The position numbers and the translations under genes are program-made. The notes beneath the pieces were generated by a model that had not been told where the DNA came from, did no database searches, and worked only from the letters and a program-made list of their open reading frames with translations. A stretch of 64,000 nt of DNA from Streptomyces griseus subsp. griseus. Its GTDB lineage: Bacteria; Actinomycetota; Actinomycetes; Streptomycetales; Streptomycetaceae. This document shows, piece after piece, positions 44,108 to 52,418 of this stretch (position 1 is the stretch's first letter; the number at the start of each line of letters is the position of its first letter). The DNA is taken from positions 709,270-773,269 of the forward strand of contig NZ_JOJE01000001.1 in the NCBI RefSeq assembly GCF_000720255.1, given 5' to 3'.

Positions 44108-44437
44108 CTACTGGCCCCACACGACGGCCAGCGACTTGCTCACCACGCACACCGCGGCGAAGGCGACCGCCCAGGGCAACGCCCCGGCGGCGAACAGCGC
44201 GGCGGCACCCGAACCGAACCAGGCCACTTCGAAGGCGGCCCGGCCAGCGCCCCGTGTCCTGAACCGCGCCCGCGGCGATCCGCACAGCGCCCACAGCACG
44301 ATCAGCGCGGCGGGGGCGCCGAGGCCGGCCGCCCAGGTCACCGGGTTCGGCGCGTCGAGGGTGAACCCCCAGTAGGCGGCGGCCGCGAGGGCGCCCAGTT
44401 CGATGAGGAAGAGAACGCCCAGGTTGGCTGCCTTCAT
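44108..44437 (-). CDS. DUF2568 (YrdB-type) membrane protein
   Basis: ATG 44437 gives 109 residues with four hydrophobic helices (NLGVLFLIELGALAAAAYWG; AGLGAPAALIVLWALCGSP; FEVAWFGSGAAALFAAGALP; WAVAFAAVCVVSKSLAVV), matching the YrdB/DUF2568 family of small integral membrane proteins. Function unknown. It is 11 nt downstream of the RidA gene on the same strand, so both likely share a transcript. Confidence 0.82.
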   Translation of the reverse strand: MKAANLGVLFLIELGALAAAAYWGFTLDAPNPVTWAAGLGAPAALIVLWALCGSPRARFRTRGAGRAAFEVAWFGSGAAALFAAGALPWAVAFAAVCVVSKSLAVVWGQ

Positions 44438-44448
44438 GGGCGCGAGTA

Positions 44449-44838
44449 TCACCCGGCCGCGGATACCGCCGCCACCACTTCGATCTCGATGAGGGCCTCC
44501 GGCCGGAACAGACGGGACACCTCGAAGGTCATGCTGGTGGGTGGGGTGCCGGTGAGGAACTCGCCGCGGACGCACGCGTATTCGTCGAGGCGGCTGATGT
44601 CCGTCAGGCAGGTGCGGATGTTGATGACGTCGGCGAGGGTCGCGCCGTGGGCCTTCAGCAGCGCGTCGAGCGTCTCGAAGACACCTCTGCTCTGCTCGGC
44701 GAGCGTGGCACCCTCCGCTATCTGACCGGAGACGAACAACAGGGCGCCGCCGTCGGCCTGTTCGAGGCGGGCGACCTGGGAGTAGTACGGGCTGAGCGGC
44801 TGGGGTGCGGAGGCTGGGTTGTCCAGGGTGATGTGCAT
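44449..44838 (-). CDS. RidA family protein
   Basis: ATG 44838 gives 129 residues (MHITLDNPASAPQPLSPYYSQV). The fold and motifs LLFVSGQIAEGATLAEQSRGVFETLDALLKAHGATLADVINIRTCLTDISRLDEYACVRGEFL and the C-terminal PEALIEIEVVAAV are those of RidA (YjgF/YER057c/UK114). RidA enzymes hydrolyse reactive enamines/imines made by PLP enzymes; the Arg of the PTR-type catalytic triad is probably the residue in NIRTCL. It is divergent from the LysR regulator by 49 nt, which probably controls it. Confidence 0.9.
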   Translation of the reverse strand: MHITLDNPASAPQPLSPYYSQVARLEQADGGALLFVSGQIAEGATLAEQSRGVFETLDALLKAHGATLADVINIRTCLTDISRLDEYACVRGEFLTGTPPTSMTFEVSRLFRPEALIEIEVVAAVSAAG

Positions 44839-44887
44839 GCGGTCGACGCTAGGCCGGAGCTCGGGATGCGACAAGCGAATGTCTAGC

Positions 44888-45835
44888 ATGGCTGTCATGC
44901 CGAACTCGCATGACAGGACTGAGGGATTGCCGGACCTGTCCACCGTCTGGCTGCGGGCGTTCCTGGAGGTCGCCCGGGCGGAGTCCTTCACGGTGGCCGC
45001 GCGGACACTCGGGTGGACACAGTCGGCGGTGTCCCGGCAGATCTCCTCGCTGGAGAGCGCCCTGGGCGGCACCCCGCTCTTCGACCGGCTGCCGCGGGGT
45101 GTCCGGCTGACGGAGGCCGGCCGGATTCTGGTGCCGCACGCGCGGGCCGTGGCCGGGGCGCTGCGCGAGGCCGGGGACGAACTGGCGGCCCTGCGCGTGG
45201 GAACCGGCGGGCGGCTGCGGTTCGGTGCCTTCGCGACCGCCGACGCGGCCCTCGTCCCGCGGGCCCTCGCCGTCTTCCGCGCCCGCCGCCCCGGCGTCCG
45301 GGTCACCCGCGAGGAGGGCTTCACCGCCGGCCTGCTCGACCGGCTCACCGCGGGCCGTCTCGACCTGGCGGTGGTCTCCACGACGGGCCGTACCCCGCTC
45401 GACGCCTACGACCTGCACCACCTCCTCGACGAACCCCTGTACGTGGCCGTCCCGGCCGACCACGCCCTCGCCGGCCGTCCGGGCCCCGTACGCCTCGGTG
45501 AACTCGCCGACGCCGACTGGATCTCCGGCGCCCCCCGGCCGGAGGGCACCCTCCTCGACGCGGCCCTGCGTCAGGGTTTCCGGCCCCGTGTCGCCCACGT
45601 CGTGGCCGAGTGGACCGCCAAGCAGGGATACGTCGCAGCGGGCCTCGGCGTGACCCTGGTTCCGGCGCTGGCGGCGGCGTCCGTACGGCCGGACATCGCG
45701 CTGCTGCCCGTGCACGACGAGGGCGGCCCGGCGCGTGCGGTGTACGCGGCGACCGTGCGGGGGCGGTCGCTGACGACGGCGGCGGAGGCGTTCGTCGCTG
45801 CGCTGCGGGAAGCGGCGGCGAGGATTTCCGCCTGA
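44888..45835 (+). CDS. LysR family transcriptional regulator
   Basis: ATG 44888 gives 315 residues (alternative ATG 44897 or the upstream in-frame starts). The helix-turn-helix is LSTVWLRAFLEVARAESFTVAARTLGWTQSAVSRQISSLESALGGTPLFDRLPRGV; the remainder is the periplasmic-binding-like effector domain. It is divergent from RidA with only 49 nt between starts, so it likely regulates itself and RidA-DUF2568. The spacer carries TN11A-like sequence (ATGTCTAGCAT) but no certain box. Effector unknown. Confidence 0.92.
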   Translation: MAVMPNSHDRTEGLPDLSTVWLRAFLEVARAESFTVAARTLGWTQSAVSRQISSLESALGGTPLFDRLPRGVRLTEAGRILVPHARAVAGALREAGDELAALRVGTGGRLRFGAFATADAALVPRALAVFRARRPGVRVTREEGFTAGLLDRLTAGRLDLAVVSTTGRTPLDAYDLHHLLDEPLYVAVPADHALAGRPGPVRLGELADADWISGAPRPEGTLLDAALRQGFRPRVAHVVAEWTAKQGYVAAGLGVTLVPALAAASVRPDIALLPVHDEGGPARAVYAATVRGRSLTTAAEAFVAALREAAARISA

Positions 45836-45936
45836 GCCGTCAAGATCCCCACCCGCGTCACGCACCATGGCGTGGGCCGCTTCCGTCACGCGATACTGCG
45901 CACGTCCCCCCACTCCGACGGAAGGACCCAACCACC

Positions 45937-47169
45937 TTGCGATCCATACGAGTTCGGATCGGCGTCCTCGGACTGGCCCTGGTGGCCGGCCTCTCCGCCC
46001 CGGCCACCGCGAGCGCCGCGGAGGCGGCACCCGCGCCCACGGTCGAGGAGCAGCGCCTGGACCGGGCCGTGCCCCAGGAGATCCTCCGGCGGGCCGGGTT
46101 CGACACCGTGGCACCGGAGTTCGCCCGTGCGCTCGGCACCGCGCGCTCGTACGCACAGGCCCGCCACATCGTCGTACGGGAGGCCTCGGTGTTGTGGCGG
46201 CGGGCGGTGGACCGGGCGCAGGGGCGAGGTCCGGCGGGCGGGGACCTCAGCCGGGACGACGACCGGCCGCTGTACTGGGCGCGGCTGGGGATGACTCGCG
46301 AAGTTCGGCTCTGGGAGCCGAAGTTCGGCCTCGGCGAAGCGCGACGGGCGGGACTGCTGGACGCGTTGGAACAGGCTTCCCGCGGGCAGACCTCCATCCG
46401 GTACGCGGCCGGCGTCCGGCGTGTCCTCGTCACCGGCTTCGATCCGTTCACGCTGGACCGGGACGTACGGATCTCCAACCCGTCCGGGGCCAGTGCGCTC
46501 GCCCTCGACGGCACGGTGATCGAGACGGAGCGGGGTCCGGCACGGGTGGAGACCGCCGTGTTCCCGGTGCGGTGGGCGGACTTCACCCGGGGGACGGTGG
46601 AGCGGACGCTACGGCCGTATCTGCCGGAGGTGGACCTGTTCACGACCGTGAGCCAGGGGCGGGTCGGGCGCTTCGACGTGGAGCGGACCAACGGGGCGTG
46701 GCGGGGTGGCTTCGGGGACAACGACAACATCGGGCCGACGGAGACGATCCCGGTGACCGACCCGGCCTCGCAGCCGCAGTGGACGACCACGACCCTGCCG
46801 TACTCGAAGATCGTGGCGGCGGACACCGGGCGGTTCCCGGTGTACGACAACACGAGCGTGACCGAGATCCCGGCGGGAGGGACGCAGGCCGTCGTACGGC
46901 CGGAGGGGCCGACGCCCGGATCGACCGCGCGGGCGGGCGGCGGCGGGGACTATCTCTCCAACGAGATCGCCTACCGGGCGACGCTGCTGCGGGACCGGCT
47001 CGGGCTGCGTGATGTGGTGCCGGGTGGGCATGTGCACACCCCCGTGCTGCAGTTCGGGGCGGGCAACACCACCCAGGTGACCGACCCCGAGTTCGTGCGG
47101 AATCGGCTGGACATCATCGCGCAGGTGCGGTCGATCCTGGTGACCGCGGTGGAGGGTGCGGGTTCCTGA
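45937..47169 (+). CDS. Secreted peptidase C15 (pyroglutamyl peptidase)-like protein lacking the catalytic Cys
   Basis: TTG 45937 is chosen since GGAAGGA lies 10 nt upstream and a signal peptide follows at once (RVRIGVLGLALVAGLSAPATASA), giving 410 residues. About 140 residues of non-catalytic region precede a C15 core: VRRVLVTGFDPFTLDRDVRISNPSGAS, VSQGRVGRFDVERTN, DYLSNEIAYRATLL and VVPGGHVHTPVLQFG. Compared with pyroglutamyl peptidase I, Glu (E249) and His (H367) stay, but the nucleophile Cys is Ser341 in YLSNEIAY. The enzyme may be inactive, a binding protein, or use Ser. C15 enzymes are normally cytosolic, so export is unusual. Confidence 0.8.
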   Translation: MRSIRVRIGVLGLALVAGLSAPATASAAEAAPAPTVEEQRLDRAVPQEILRRAGFDTVAPEFARALGTARSYAQARHIVVREASVLWRRAVDRAQGRGPAGGDLSRDDDRPLYWARLGMTREVRLWEPKFGLGEARRAGLLDALEQASRGQTSIRYAAGVRRVLVTGFDPFTLDRDVRISNPSGASALALDGTVIETERGPARVETAVFPVRWADFTRGTVERTLRPYLPEVDLFTTVSQGRVGRFDVERTNGAWRGGFGDNDNIGPTETIPVTDPASQPQWTTTTLPYSKIVAADTGRFPVYDNTSVTEIPAGGTQAVVRPEGPTPGSTARAGGGGDYLSNEIAYRATLLRDRLGLRDVVPGGHVHTPVLQFGAGNTTQVTDPEFVRNRLDIIAQVRSILVTAVEGAGS

Positions 47170-47175
47170 GAGCCC

Positions 47176-47994
47176 TCAGCCGGAGTGACCGGGGCCGGCG
47201 CCGAAGGGCTCGGGCTGGTCCTGGCCGTCCTCGTCGCCGTCCTCCTCGGTCTCCTCGCCCAGCAGGTCCCGCGCCAGCAGCGTCGCGCCCGCCACCGCGC
47301 CCGGCATCAGGAAGACCGCGACGAGGGGGACGAGGAAGGCCAGGCCCAGGGGGGTGCCGAAGCCCCAGACGAGGGTCTTGCGGGCACGCAGGAGAGTGAG
47401 GCGTTCGCGGAGTTCGACGCCTCGGCGCTGGAGGGCGACGGCGGTGAGTTCCTCGGTGAGGAAGAACCCCGTGACGAAGAAGCCGAGCACCGGGACGACG
47501 GTCTGGCCGACGAACGGGACGAAGCCGAGGGCGAAGAGCAGGACCGCCCAGAGCAGGGCCCGGACGACGATGCGCAGGCTGTCGCACGCCGAGATCCACA
47601 GTTCGCGCCAGAGCGGCAGGCCCGACTCGGGAGCCGTGCCGTCGGGGGACACGTCGCGGTCGACCTTCTCGGAGAGGTTCTCGTAGAAGGGCTGGCCGAT
47701 GAGGAGCGTGACCGCGGTGAAGGTCAGCACGGAGAGGAGGAGGGCGAGCGCGAACAGGACGACGGTGAGGAAGCCGCGGAAGAGACCGATCCAGGGGCTC
47801 GACCAGTCGTCGGCGAACGGGGTCGTCCAGGCGACGAAGTCCTCGCCCCACAACGCGAGCGCCACCAGCGCCCCCGCGTAGAGGACCAGGGTGATCAGGC
47901 CGGGGACGAGCCCGAAACCGTACTGCTTGCCGTGCCGGGCCACCCATCGTTGGCCCTTCAGCAGATAACCGAAACCAACCCCGAGATCACGCAT
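47176..47994 (-). CDS. EI24 domain (CysZ-like) membrane protein
   Basis: The 272-residue protein has four to six hydrophobic helices in the EI24/CysZ arrangement (FGLVPGLITLVLYAGALVAL; TVVLFALALLLSVLTFTAVTLL; RALLWAVLLFALGFVPFVGQ; VVPVLGFFVTGFFLTEELTA). The name-giving YEGLSE-type motif is seen as GQPFYENLSEKVD. A polar tail (GDEDGQDQPEPFGAGPGHSG) is cytosolic. CysZ proteins import sulfate; the actinobacterial EI24 subgroup is uncharacterised. It converges on the C15-like gene with a 6-nt gap. Confidence 0.88.
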   Translation of the reverse strand: MRDLGVGFGYLLKGQRWVARHGKQYGFGLVPGLITLVLYAGALVALALWGEDFVAWTTPFADDWSSPWIGLFRGFLTVVLFALALLLSVLTFTAVTLLIGQPFYENLSEKVDRDVSPDGTAPESGLPLWRELWISACDSLRIVVRALLWAVLLFALGFVPFVGQTVVPVLGFFVTGFFLTEELTAVALQRRGVELRERLTLLRARKTLVWGFGTPLGLAFLVPLVAVFLMPGAVAGATLLARDLLGEETEEDGDEDGQDQPEPFGAGPGHSG

Positions 47995-48122
47995 GGCCGA
48001 ACTCTATCGGGGGAGGGCTGAGTCGAACGGACGCACCTCGCCGTACCGATCATCAGCAGGGGTGGTGTCGCGGTGCGCCCACCAGGGCACACGCGCACAG
48101 CGGCTGAAGTTGAGGAGAGCGG

Positions 48123-49274
48123 ATGGCACAGGAGATCCAGGGCACCGTCGCCGACGGCTACGAGACCGTGCGGGAGGAGTTCGCCGCCTTCGTGGCCAGT
48201 GAACGGCCGGATTACGAGGGTCAGTTGAGCGCGTTCGTGCGGGGCCGCCCGGTCGTGGACCTGTGGGCCGGGGACGGCGTCGACGCGGGTTCCCTGTACG
48301 GCGTGTACTCGTCCACCAAGGGTGCCGCCCATCTCGTGGTCGCGCTGCTCGTGCAGGACGGCACGCTGGAACTCGACCGCAAAGTGACCTACTACTGGCC
48401 CGAGTTCGGCACCGAGGGCAAGGGTGCCCTGACCCTGCGCGAGCTGCTCGCGCACCGGGCCGGGCTGGTCGGCACGGACACCGGGTTCTCGGCGGCCGAG
48501 CTCGCCGACGACCGGCAGATCGCCGAACGCCTGGCCGACCAGCGGCCGTTCTGGCGTCCTGGCACGGCGTTCGGCTATCACGCGCTGGTCATCGGCGCGC
48601 TCACCGGCGAGGTGGTACGGCGGGCCACGGGACGTACGCTCCAGGAGGTGTACGAGGAGCGGATCCGGGCCCCCTACGGGCTGGACTTCTTCCTCGGGCT
48701 GCCGGCCGCGCACGAGCCGCGCTTCCGTCCGGTGCAGCCGATGGAGCCGACCGCCAAGCAGCAGGCACTGCTGGACTCCCTGCCGTCGGGGCCGCACACC
48801 CTCGCGTCCATCGCCTTCAACGGGCACACCGACGATCCCACCGACCTGGTCGACCTGCCCAACGACCGCACGGTCCGGGCGAAGGGCCCGGCGTCGGTGG
48901 GCGGGGTGGCCTCCGCGCGCGGGCTCGCCGGGATGTACGCGGCGGCGATCAGTGAGGTCGACGGGAAGGCGCCGCTGCTGAAGGAGGACACGACGGCGGA
49001 GTTCGGGCAGCTCCACTCCGTGGGGTACGACCTGGTGGCCCGTACGCACAAGTCGTACGGGCTGGGCTTCCAGGCGACCGCCGACGCGTGGCACCCGTTC
49101 CTGGGCGCGGGGACGTTCGGGCACAGCGGGGCCGGGGGCAGCCAGGCTTTCGCTGATCCGCGCAGTGGGCTGGCGTACGGGTACACAAGGCGCCGCAACG
49201 CCTTCCCCGGCGGGGCCGCGCCGGAGAACGACCGGTTGGCGGCGGCTGTGCACAGGGCCGCGCTGGCGAGCTGA
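48123..49274 (+). CDS. Beta-lactamase-fold esterase (EstB-like)
   Basis: The 383-residue protein has a class C-type serine hydrolase fold: Ser63 with Lys66 in VYSSTKGAAHLV (SxxK), Tyr in FGYHALVIG (second motif YHA) and FGHSGAGGSQAFADP (third motif, HSG). The EstB group of Burkholderia esterases shares this plan; no signal peptide is seen, so it acts in the cytosol. Its substrate is unknown. GAGGAGAG precedes ATG 48123. A bidirectional terminator separates it from the reductase gene downstream. Confidence 0.92.
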   Translation: MAQEIQGTVADGYETVREEFAAFVASERPDYEGQLSAFVRGRPVVDLWAGDGVDAGSLYGVYSSTKGAAHLVVALLVQDGTLELDRKVTYYWPEFGTEGKGALTLRELLAHRAGLVGTDTGFSAAELADDRQIAERLADQRPFWRPGTAFGYHALVIGALTGEVVRRATGRTLQEVYEERIRAPYGLDFFLGLPAAHEPRFRPVQPMEPTAKQQALLDSLPSGPHTLASIAFNGHTDDPTDLVDLPNDRTVRAKGPASVGGVASARGLAGMYAAAISEVDGKAPLLKEDTTAEFGQLHSVGYDLVARTHKSYGLGFQATADAWHPFLGAGTFGHSGAGGSQAFADPRSGLAYGYTRRRNAFPGGAAPENDRLAAAVHRAALAS

Positions 49275-49287
49275 CTCCCGCGAACGC

Positions 49288-49337
49288 GAAGGCCGCGCCC
49301 CGAGTCCTGGAACTCAAGGACGCGGGGTGCGGCCTTC
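49288..49337. terminator. Bidirectional terminator between esterase and reductase genes
   Basis: GAAGGCCGC (49288-49296) pairs with GCGGCCTTC (49329-49337) and inner CCCC/GGGG and GTCCT/AGGAC segments extend the arm. It lies between convergent genes. Confidence 0.75.
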
Positions 49338-49354
49338 TCGGGCTGCGGCGGAGC

Positions 49355-50353
49355 CTAGAGCTTGACGATCATCTTGCCCGTGTTGTCGCCGCGCAGGACG
49401 CCGAGGAAGGCCTCCAGGTTGTTCTCGATGCCCTCGACGACCGTCTCGCGGTACTTGAGCGCGCCCGAGGCGACCCAGGGGCCGACCTCCTGGACGAACT
49501 GGGGCTGGAGGTCGTAGTGGTCGCCGACCAGCAAGCCCTCGATGCGGCCGCGGGTCTGGATGAGGCGGGCCAGGTTCTTCGGGCCGGGGGCGGGCTCGGT
49601 GTTGTTGTAGACGGAGATCATGCCGCAGATCGCGATGCGGCCCTTCTCGTTGAGGGCGCCGATCGCGGCCTCGAGGTGGTCGCCGCCGACATTGTCGAAG
49701 TAGACGTCCACACCGTCGGGCGCGGCCTCGCGCAGCTGCTCGCTGACGGAGCCGTTCTTGTAGTTGAAGGCCGCGTCGAAGCCGTACTCCTCGACGAGGA
49801 GCTTGACCTTCTCGTCCGAGCCGGCCGAGCCGATGACCCGGGAGGCGCCCTTGAGCTTGGCGATCTGGCCGACCTGGCCGCCGACCGCGCCGGCCGCGCC
49901 GGAGACGAAGACGGAGTCGCCCTCCTTGAAGGAGGCGGTGCGCAGCAGACCGGCGTAGGCGGTGAGGCCGGTCATGCCGAGGACGCCGAGGTACGTCGAC
50001 AGCGGCGCGGCCTCGGGGTCGACCTTGACGGCGTTCTTCGCGTCCACCGCCGCGTACTCGCGCCAGCCGAAGAAGTGCAGCACGTGGTCGCCGACGGCGA
50101 TGCCCTCGGCGTTGGAGGCGACGACCTCACCGACGGCGCCGCCCTGCATGACCTTGCCGAGCTCGAAGGGGGCGACATAGGACTTGGCGGCGCTCATGCG
50201 GCCCCGCATGTAGGGGTCGACGGAGAGGTACTTGTTCCGCACCAGCACCTGACCCTCGCCCGGCGTGGGTGCCTCCGCCTCGACCAGGGCGAAGTCCTCC
50301 GGCTTCGGCCAGCCGACGGGACGGCTGAGCAGGTGCCACTCGCGGTTGATCAT
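49355..50353 (-). CDS. NADP-dependent MDR oxidoreductase (CurA/leukotriene-B4-type)
   Basis: The 332-residue zinc-free medium-chain reductase has NKYLSVDPYMRGRM, a glycine-rich Rossmann loop SGAAGAVGGQVGQIAKLKG, FDNVGGDHLEAAIG and YKNGS motifs. This pattern is shared by prostaglandin/alkenal reductases and curcumin reductase CurA, which reduce alpha,beta-unsaturated carbonyls with NADPH. The divergent MarR gene and two TTCAG/CTGAA dyads in the space between imply inducible expression. Physiological substrate unknown. Confidence 0.95.
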   Translation of the reverse strand: MINREWHLLSRPVGWPKPEDFALVEAEAPTPGEGQVLVRNKYLSVDPYMRGRMSAAKSYVAPFELGKVMQGGAVGEVVASNAEGIAVGDHVLHFFGWREYAAVDAKNAVKVDPEAAPLSTYLGVLGMTGLTAYAGLLRTASFKEGDSVFVSGAAGAVGGQVGQIAKLKGASRVIGSAGSDEKVKLLVEEYGFDAAFNYKNGSVSEQLREAAPDGVDVYFDNVGGDHLEAAIGALNEKGRIAICGMISVYNNTEPAPGPKNLARLIQTRGRIEGLLVGDHYDLQPQFVQEVGPWVASGALKYRETVVEGIENNLEAFLGVLRGDNTGKMIVKL

Positions 50354-50386
50354 GACTACAGCCTTTCACTTACTTCAGTCATTTAC

Positions 50387-50425
50387 TTCAGTACCTGAAA
50401 CAACCATGCTCCTGAATATTTCAGG
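50387..50425. promoter_or_regulatory. Two MarR-type operator dyads
   Basis: TTCAG-TAC-CTGAA (50387-50399) and CCTGAA-TAT-TTCAGG (50411-50425) are both dyads of the same half-sites, in opposite arrangement, in the 101-nt space between the reductase and MarR genes. Further ACTTCAGT units lie at 50372 and 50385. They probably hold the MarR dimer and overlap both promoters. Confidence 0.7.
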
Positions 50426-50454
50426 TTGTCAAGTAAACGGGTACCCTGGATCGC

Positions 50455-50901
50455 ATGGTCACACCACAGCAGACCCGCCGACCCGATGCTCTGACCCTGG
50501 AAGTCGTCGAGCTGATCGGGGAGGTCGTGGCCCGCTACTACGAGGACTACGAGGAAGCGGCCGCCGACCACACCCTCACCGGGGCGCAGGCCCGGCTGCT
50601 CAGCCTGCTCTCCCTGGAGCCGCTGCCGATGCGCAAGCTGGCGCAGAGGCTGAAGTGCGAGCCGTCGAACGTGACGGGGATCGTGGACCGCCTGGAGTCG
50701 CGCGGTCTGGTCGAGCGCCGTCCGGACCCGGCCGACCGCCGGGTGAAGGTCGCGGCGGCGACGGACGAGGGGCGCCGGGTGGCCCGGGGCCTGCGCGAGT
50801 CGCTGCGGTTCGCGCGGGAGCCGCTGGCCGGACTGTCGGAGGAGGAGCGGTTGGTACTGCGGGGGCTGCTGGCACGGATGCTGCACGGGGGCGTCGGGTA
50901 G
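50455..50901 (+). CDS. MarR family transcriptional regulator
   Basis: The 148-residue protein has the winged-helix DNA-binding core LTGAQARLLSLLSLEPLPMRKLAQRLKCEPSNVTGIVDRLESRGLVERRPDPADRRVKVAAATDEG, with the wing in RRPDPADRRVKV. It is divergent from the CurA-like reductase gene and most likely represses both through the paired CTGAA/TTCAG dyads. Ligands may be electrophilic or aromatic compounds, as for other MarR regulators of reductases. Confidence 0.95.
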   Translation: MVTPQQTRRPDALTLEVVELIGEVVARYYEDYEEAAADHTLTGAQARLLSLLSLEPLPMRKLAQRLKCEPSNVTGIVDRLESRGLVERRPDPADRRVKVAAATDEGRRVARGLRESLRFAREPLAGLSEEERLVLRGLLARMLHGGVG

Positions 50902-50932
50902 ACGCCGGTCGGCCGACGGCTGGGCGAGACAC

Positions 50933-51706
50933 CTAGTCGGGGACGAACTCGTACTCCACCTCGTACAAGTGCCCCGCCTTCACCATGACCGTCGCCTCGA
51001 CGGGGCGCTCGCCGTCGCTGTGGACGATGCGGAGGGTGCGCAGGACGGGCGTGCTGCTGGTGAGCCGGAGTGCCTGGTACTGCTCCTGGGTCGGGATCCG
51101 GGCGGAGACCCGGTCCACGCTGCGGCGGGGCGGGTGACCGAGTGCGGCGAGGAGGGCGGCGGTGCCGCCCCTGATGCGACGGCGGTCCATCAGCGACGTG
51201 CCCCGGGCGATCTCCACCGGGTAGTAGCAGGTGACCAGTTCGGCGGGCTCGTCGTCGACCAGCAGGAGCTGACGGCGCCGTAACACCGTGCGGCCCCGGG
51301 ACAGGCCGAAGGCCGCGCGGACGTCGGCGGGCGGGACGCACTCCGTGACGTCGAGGATCGTGCTGCGGGCCTGCGCGCCCCGCCCGGCCGCCTCGGTGAG
51401 CCAGCGGTAGGTCTGCCCGGGCCCGCCCGTGGCCATGGAGGCGGCGGGCCGCACCGTGCGCCGGCGGTGCTCACGGACGGTGACCGCGGCGCCCGCCCTG
51501 CCGACGGCCAGGCCCTCCTCCTTCAGCAGGTGCAACGCCTTCTGCACGGTGGCGTTCGAGGCGTCGAAACGGGCCTTGAGCTGCGCGGTGGACGGCAGAC
51601 TGGCCCCCGGGGGCAGTTCTCCGCCCATGATCTCGTCCCGCAGGTCGGCCGCGATCCGCTCGTGCAGCGAACGGCGGTCGGGGGCGTCCGGTTCGGCCTT
51701 GGGCAC
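50933..51706 (-). CDS. GntR/HutC-family regulator with UTRA domain
   Basis: The 257-residue protein starts with a GntR winged helix (LHERIAADLRDEIMGGELPPGASLPSTAQLKARFDASNATVQKALHLLKEEGL) followed by a UTRA ligand-binding domain ending DGERPVEATVMVKAGHLYEVEYEF. It is preceded 4 nt upstream by a second UTRA protein, forming a tandem leftward operon. The cognate ligand and target genes are not apparent. Its position near developmental-type ATP-binding gene is typical for Streptomyces. Confidence 0.93.
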   Translation of the reverse strand: MPKAEPDAPDRRSLHERIAADLRDEIMGGELPPGASLPSTAQLKARFDASNATVQKALHLLKEEGLAVGRAGAAVTVREHRRRTVRPAASMATGGPGQTYRWLTEAAGRGAQARSTILDVTECVPPADVRAAFGLSRGRTVLRRRQLLLVDDEPAELVTCYYPVEIARGTSLMDRRRIRGGTAALLAALGHPPRRSVDRVSARIPTQEQYQALRLTSSTPVLRTLRIVHSDGERPVEATVMVKAGHLYEVEYEFVPD

Positions 51707-51710
51707 GGGG

Positions 51711-52253
51711 TCACCCGATCCTGATCTCGTAGCGCAGTCTCTGCCGGAGGGCGGGCATCACCATACGGTCGGCCTGGATCGGCCGGTCGTCGCGGTCGAG
51801 GGTGATCCTGGTCAGCCGCAGGACGGGCTCGTCGGGCGCGGTCCTCAGGGTCTCGTGCTCCTCCTCGTCGGGCATGCCGGCCGTGACGTCCTCCCGGACG
51901 AGGACGCCGGCGTGCCCCAGCTCGGCGAGGAGCGTGACGGCGCCGCCGGGAATCTTTGCCGGGCGGGCGAGGGCCGTGTCGCGGGCTATACCGATCGGGT
52001 AGTACGTGTCGGTCAGTTCGGTCGGTTCCTCGTCGAGCAGGATCAGCCGCCGCCGTACGACGACCGGCTCGCCCGGCGCGATGCCGAACAGCTCGGCCAC
52101 GTCCGCCGGCGCGGGTACCTCGCCCGCGTGTGCGATCCGCTGGCCGCCCCGCCGCCCCCGGGCCGCCGCCTCGGCACCCCAGGCGTCGCCCGTGCCCGAC
52201 TGGCGGGGCGTCAGGTACGGCACCGACGTGCTGACCCAGCTGCTCGCGCTCAA
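51711..52253 (-). CDS. UTRA-domain protein lacking a GntR helix-turn-helix
   Basis: TTG 52253, with GGGAGG 6 nt upstream, gives 180 residues. About 50 residues (SWVSTSVPYLTPRQSGTGDAWG) replace the winged helix, followed directly by a UTRA fold (VAELFGIAPGEPVVVRRRLILLDEEPTELTDTYYP; RLTRITLDRDDRPIQADRMVMPALRQRLRYEIRIG). The lack of a DNA-binding domain suggests it partners with the full GntR-UTRA protein encoded 4 nt downstream or acts as a ligand receptor. It is divergent from the ATP-binding protein gene across 165 nt. Confidence 0.8.
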   Translation of the reverse strand: MSASSWVSTSVPYLTPRQSGTGDAWGAEAAARGRRGGQRIAHAGEVPAPADVAELFGIAPGEPVVVRRRLILLDEEPTELTDTYYPIGIARDTALARPAKIPGGAVTLLAELGHAGVLVREDVTAGMPDEEEHETLRTAPDEPVLRLTRITLDRDDRPIQADRMVMPALRQRLRYEIRIG

Positions 52254-52418
52254 GACGTCCTCCCGTCCGGCTCATTGGCCTTGTGTGCCCTACACGTTAG
52301 GCGACGCTCCCGAACCACTCCCATCCCCTGTACCTTTGGCCCAACCTTGCCGCTTTTCGCGAACAGAAGTACCGTGACGGCCCGCTGGACGCCCGAGGAA
52401 GCACGGAGGACGCCCACC

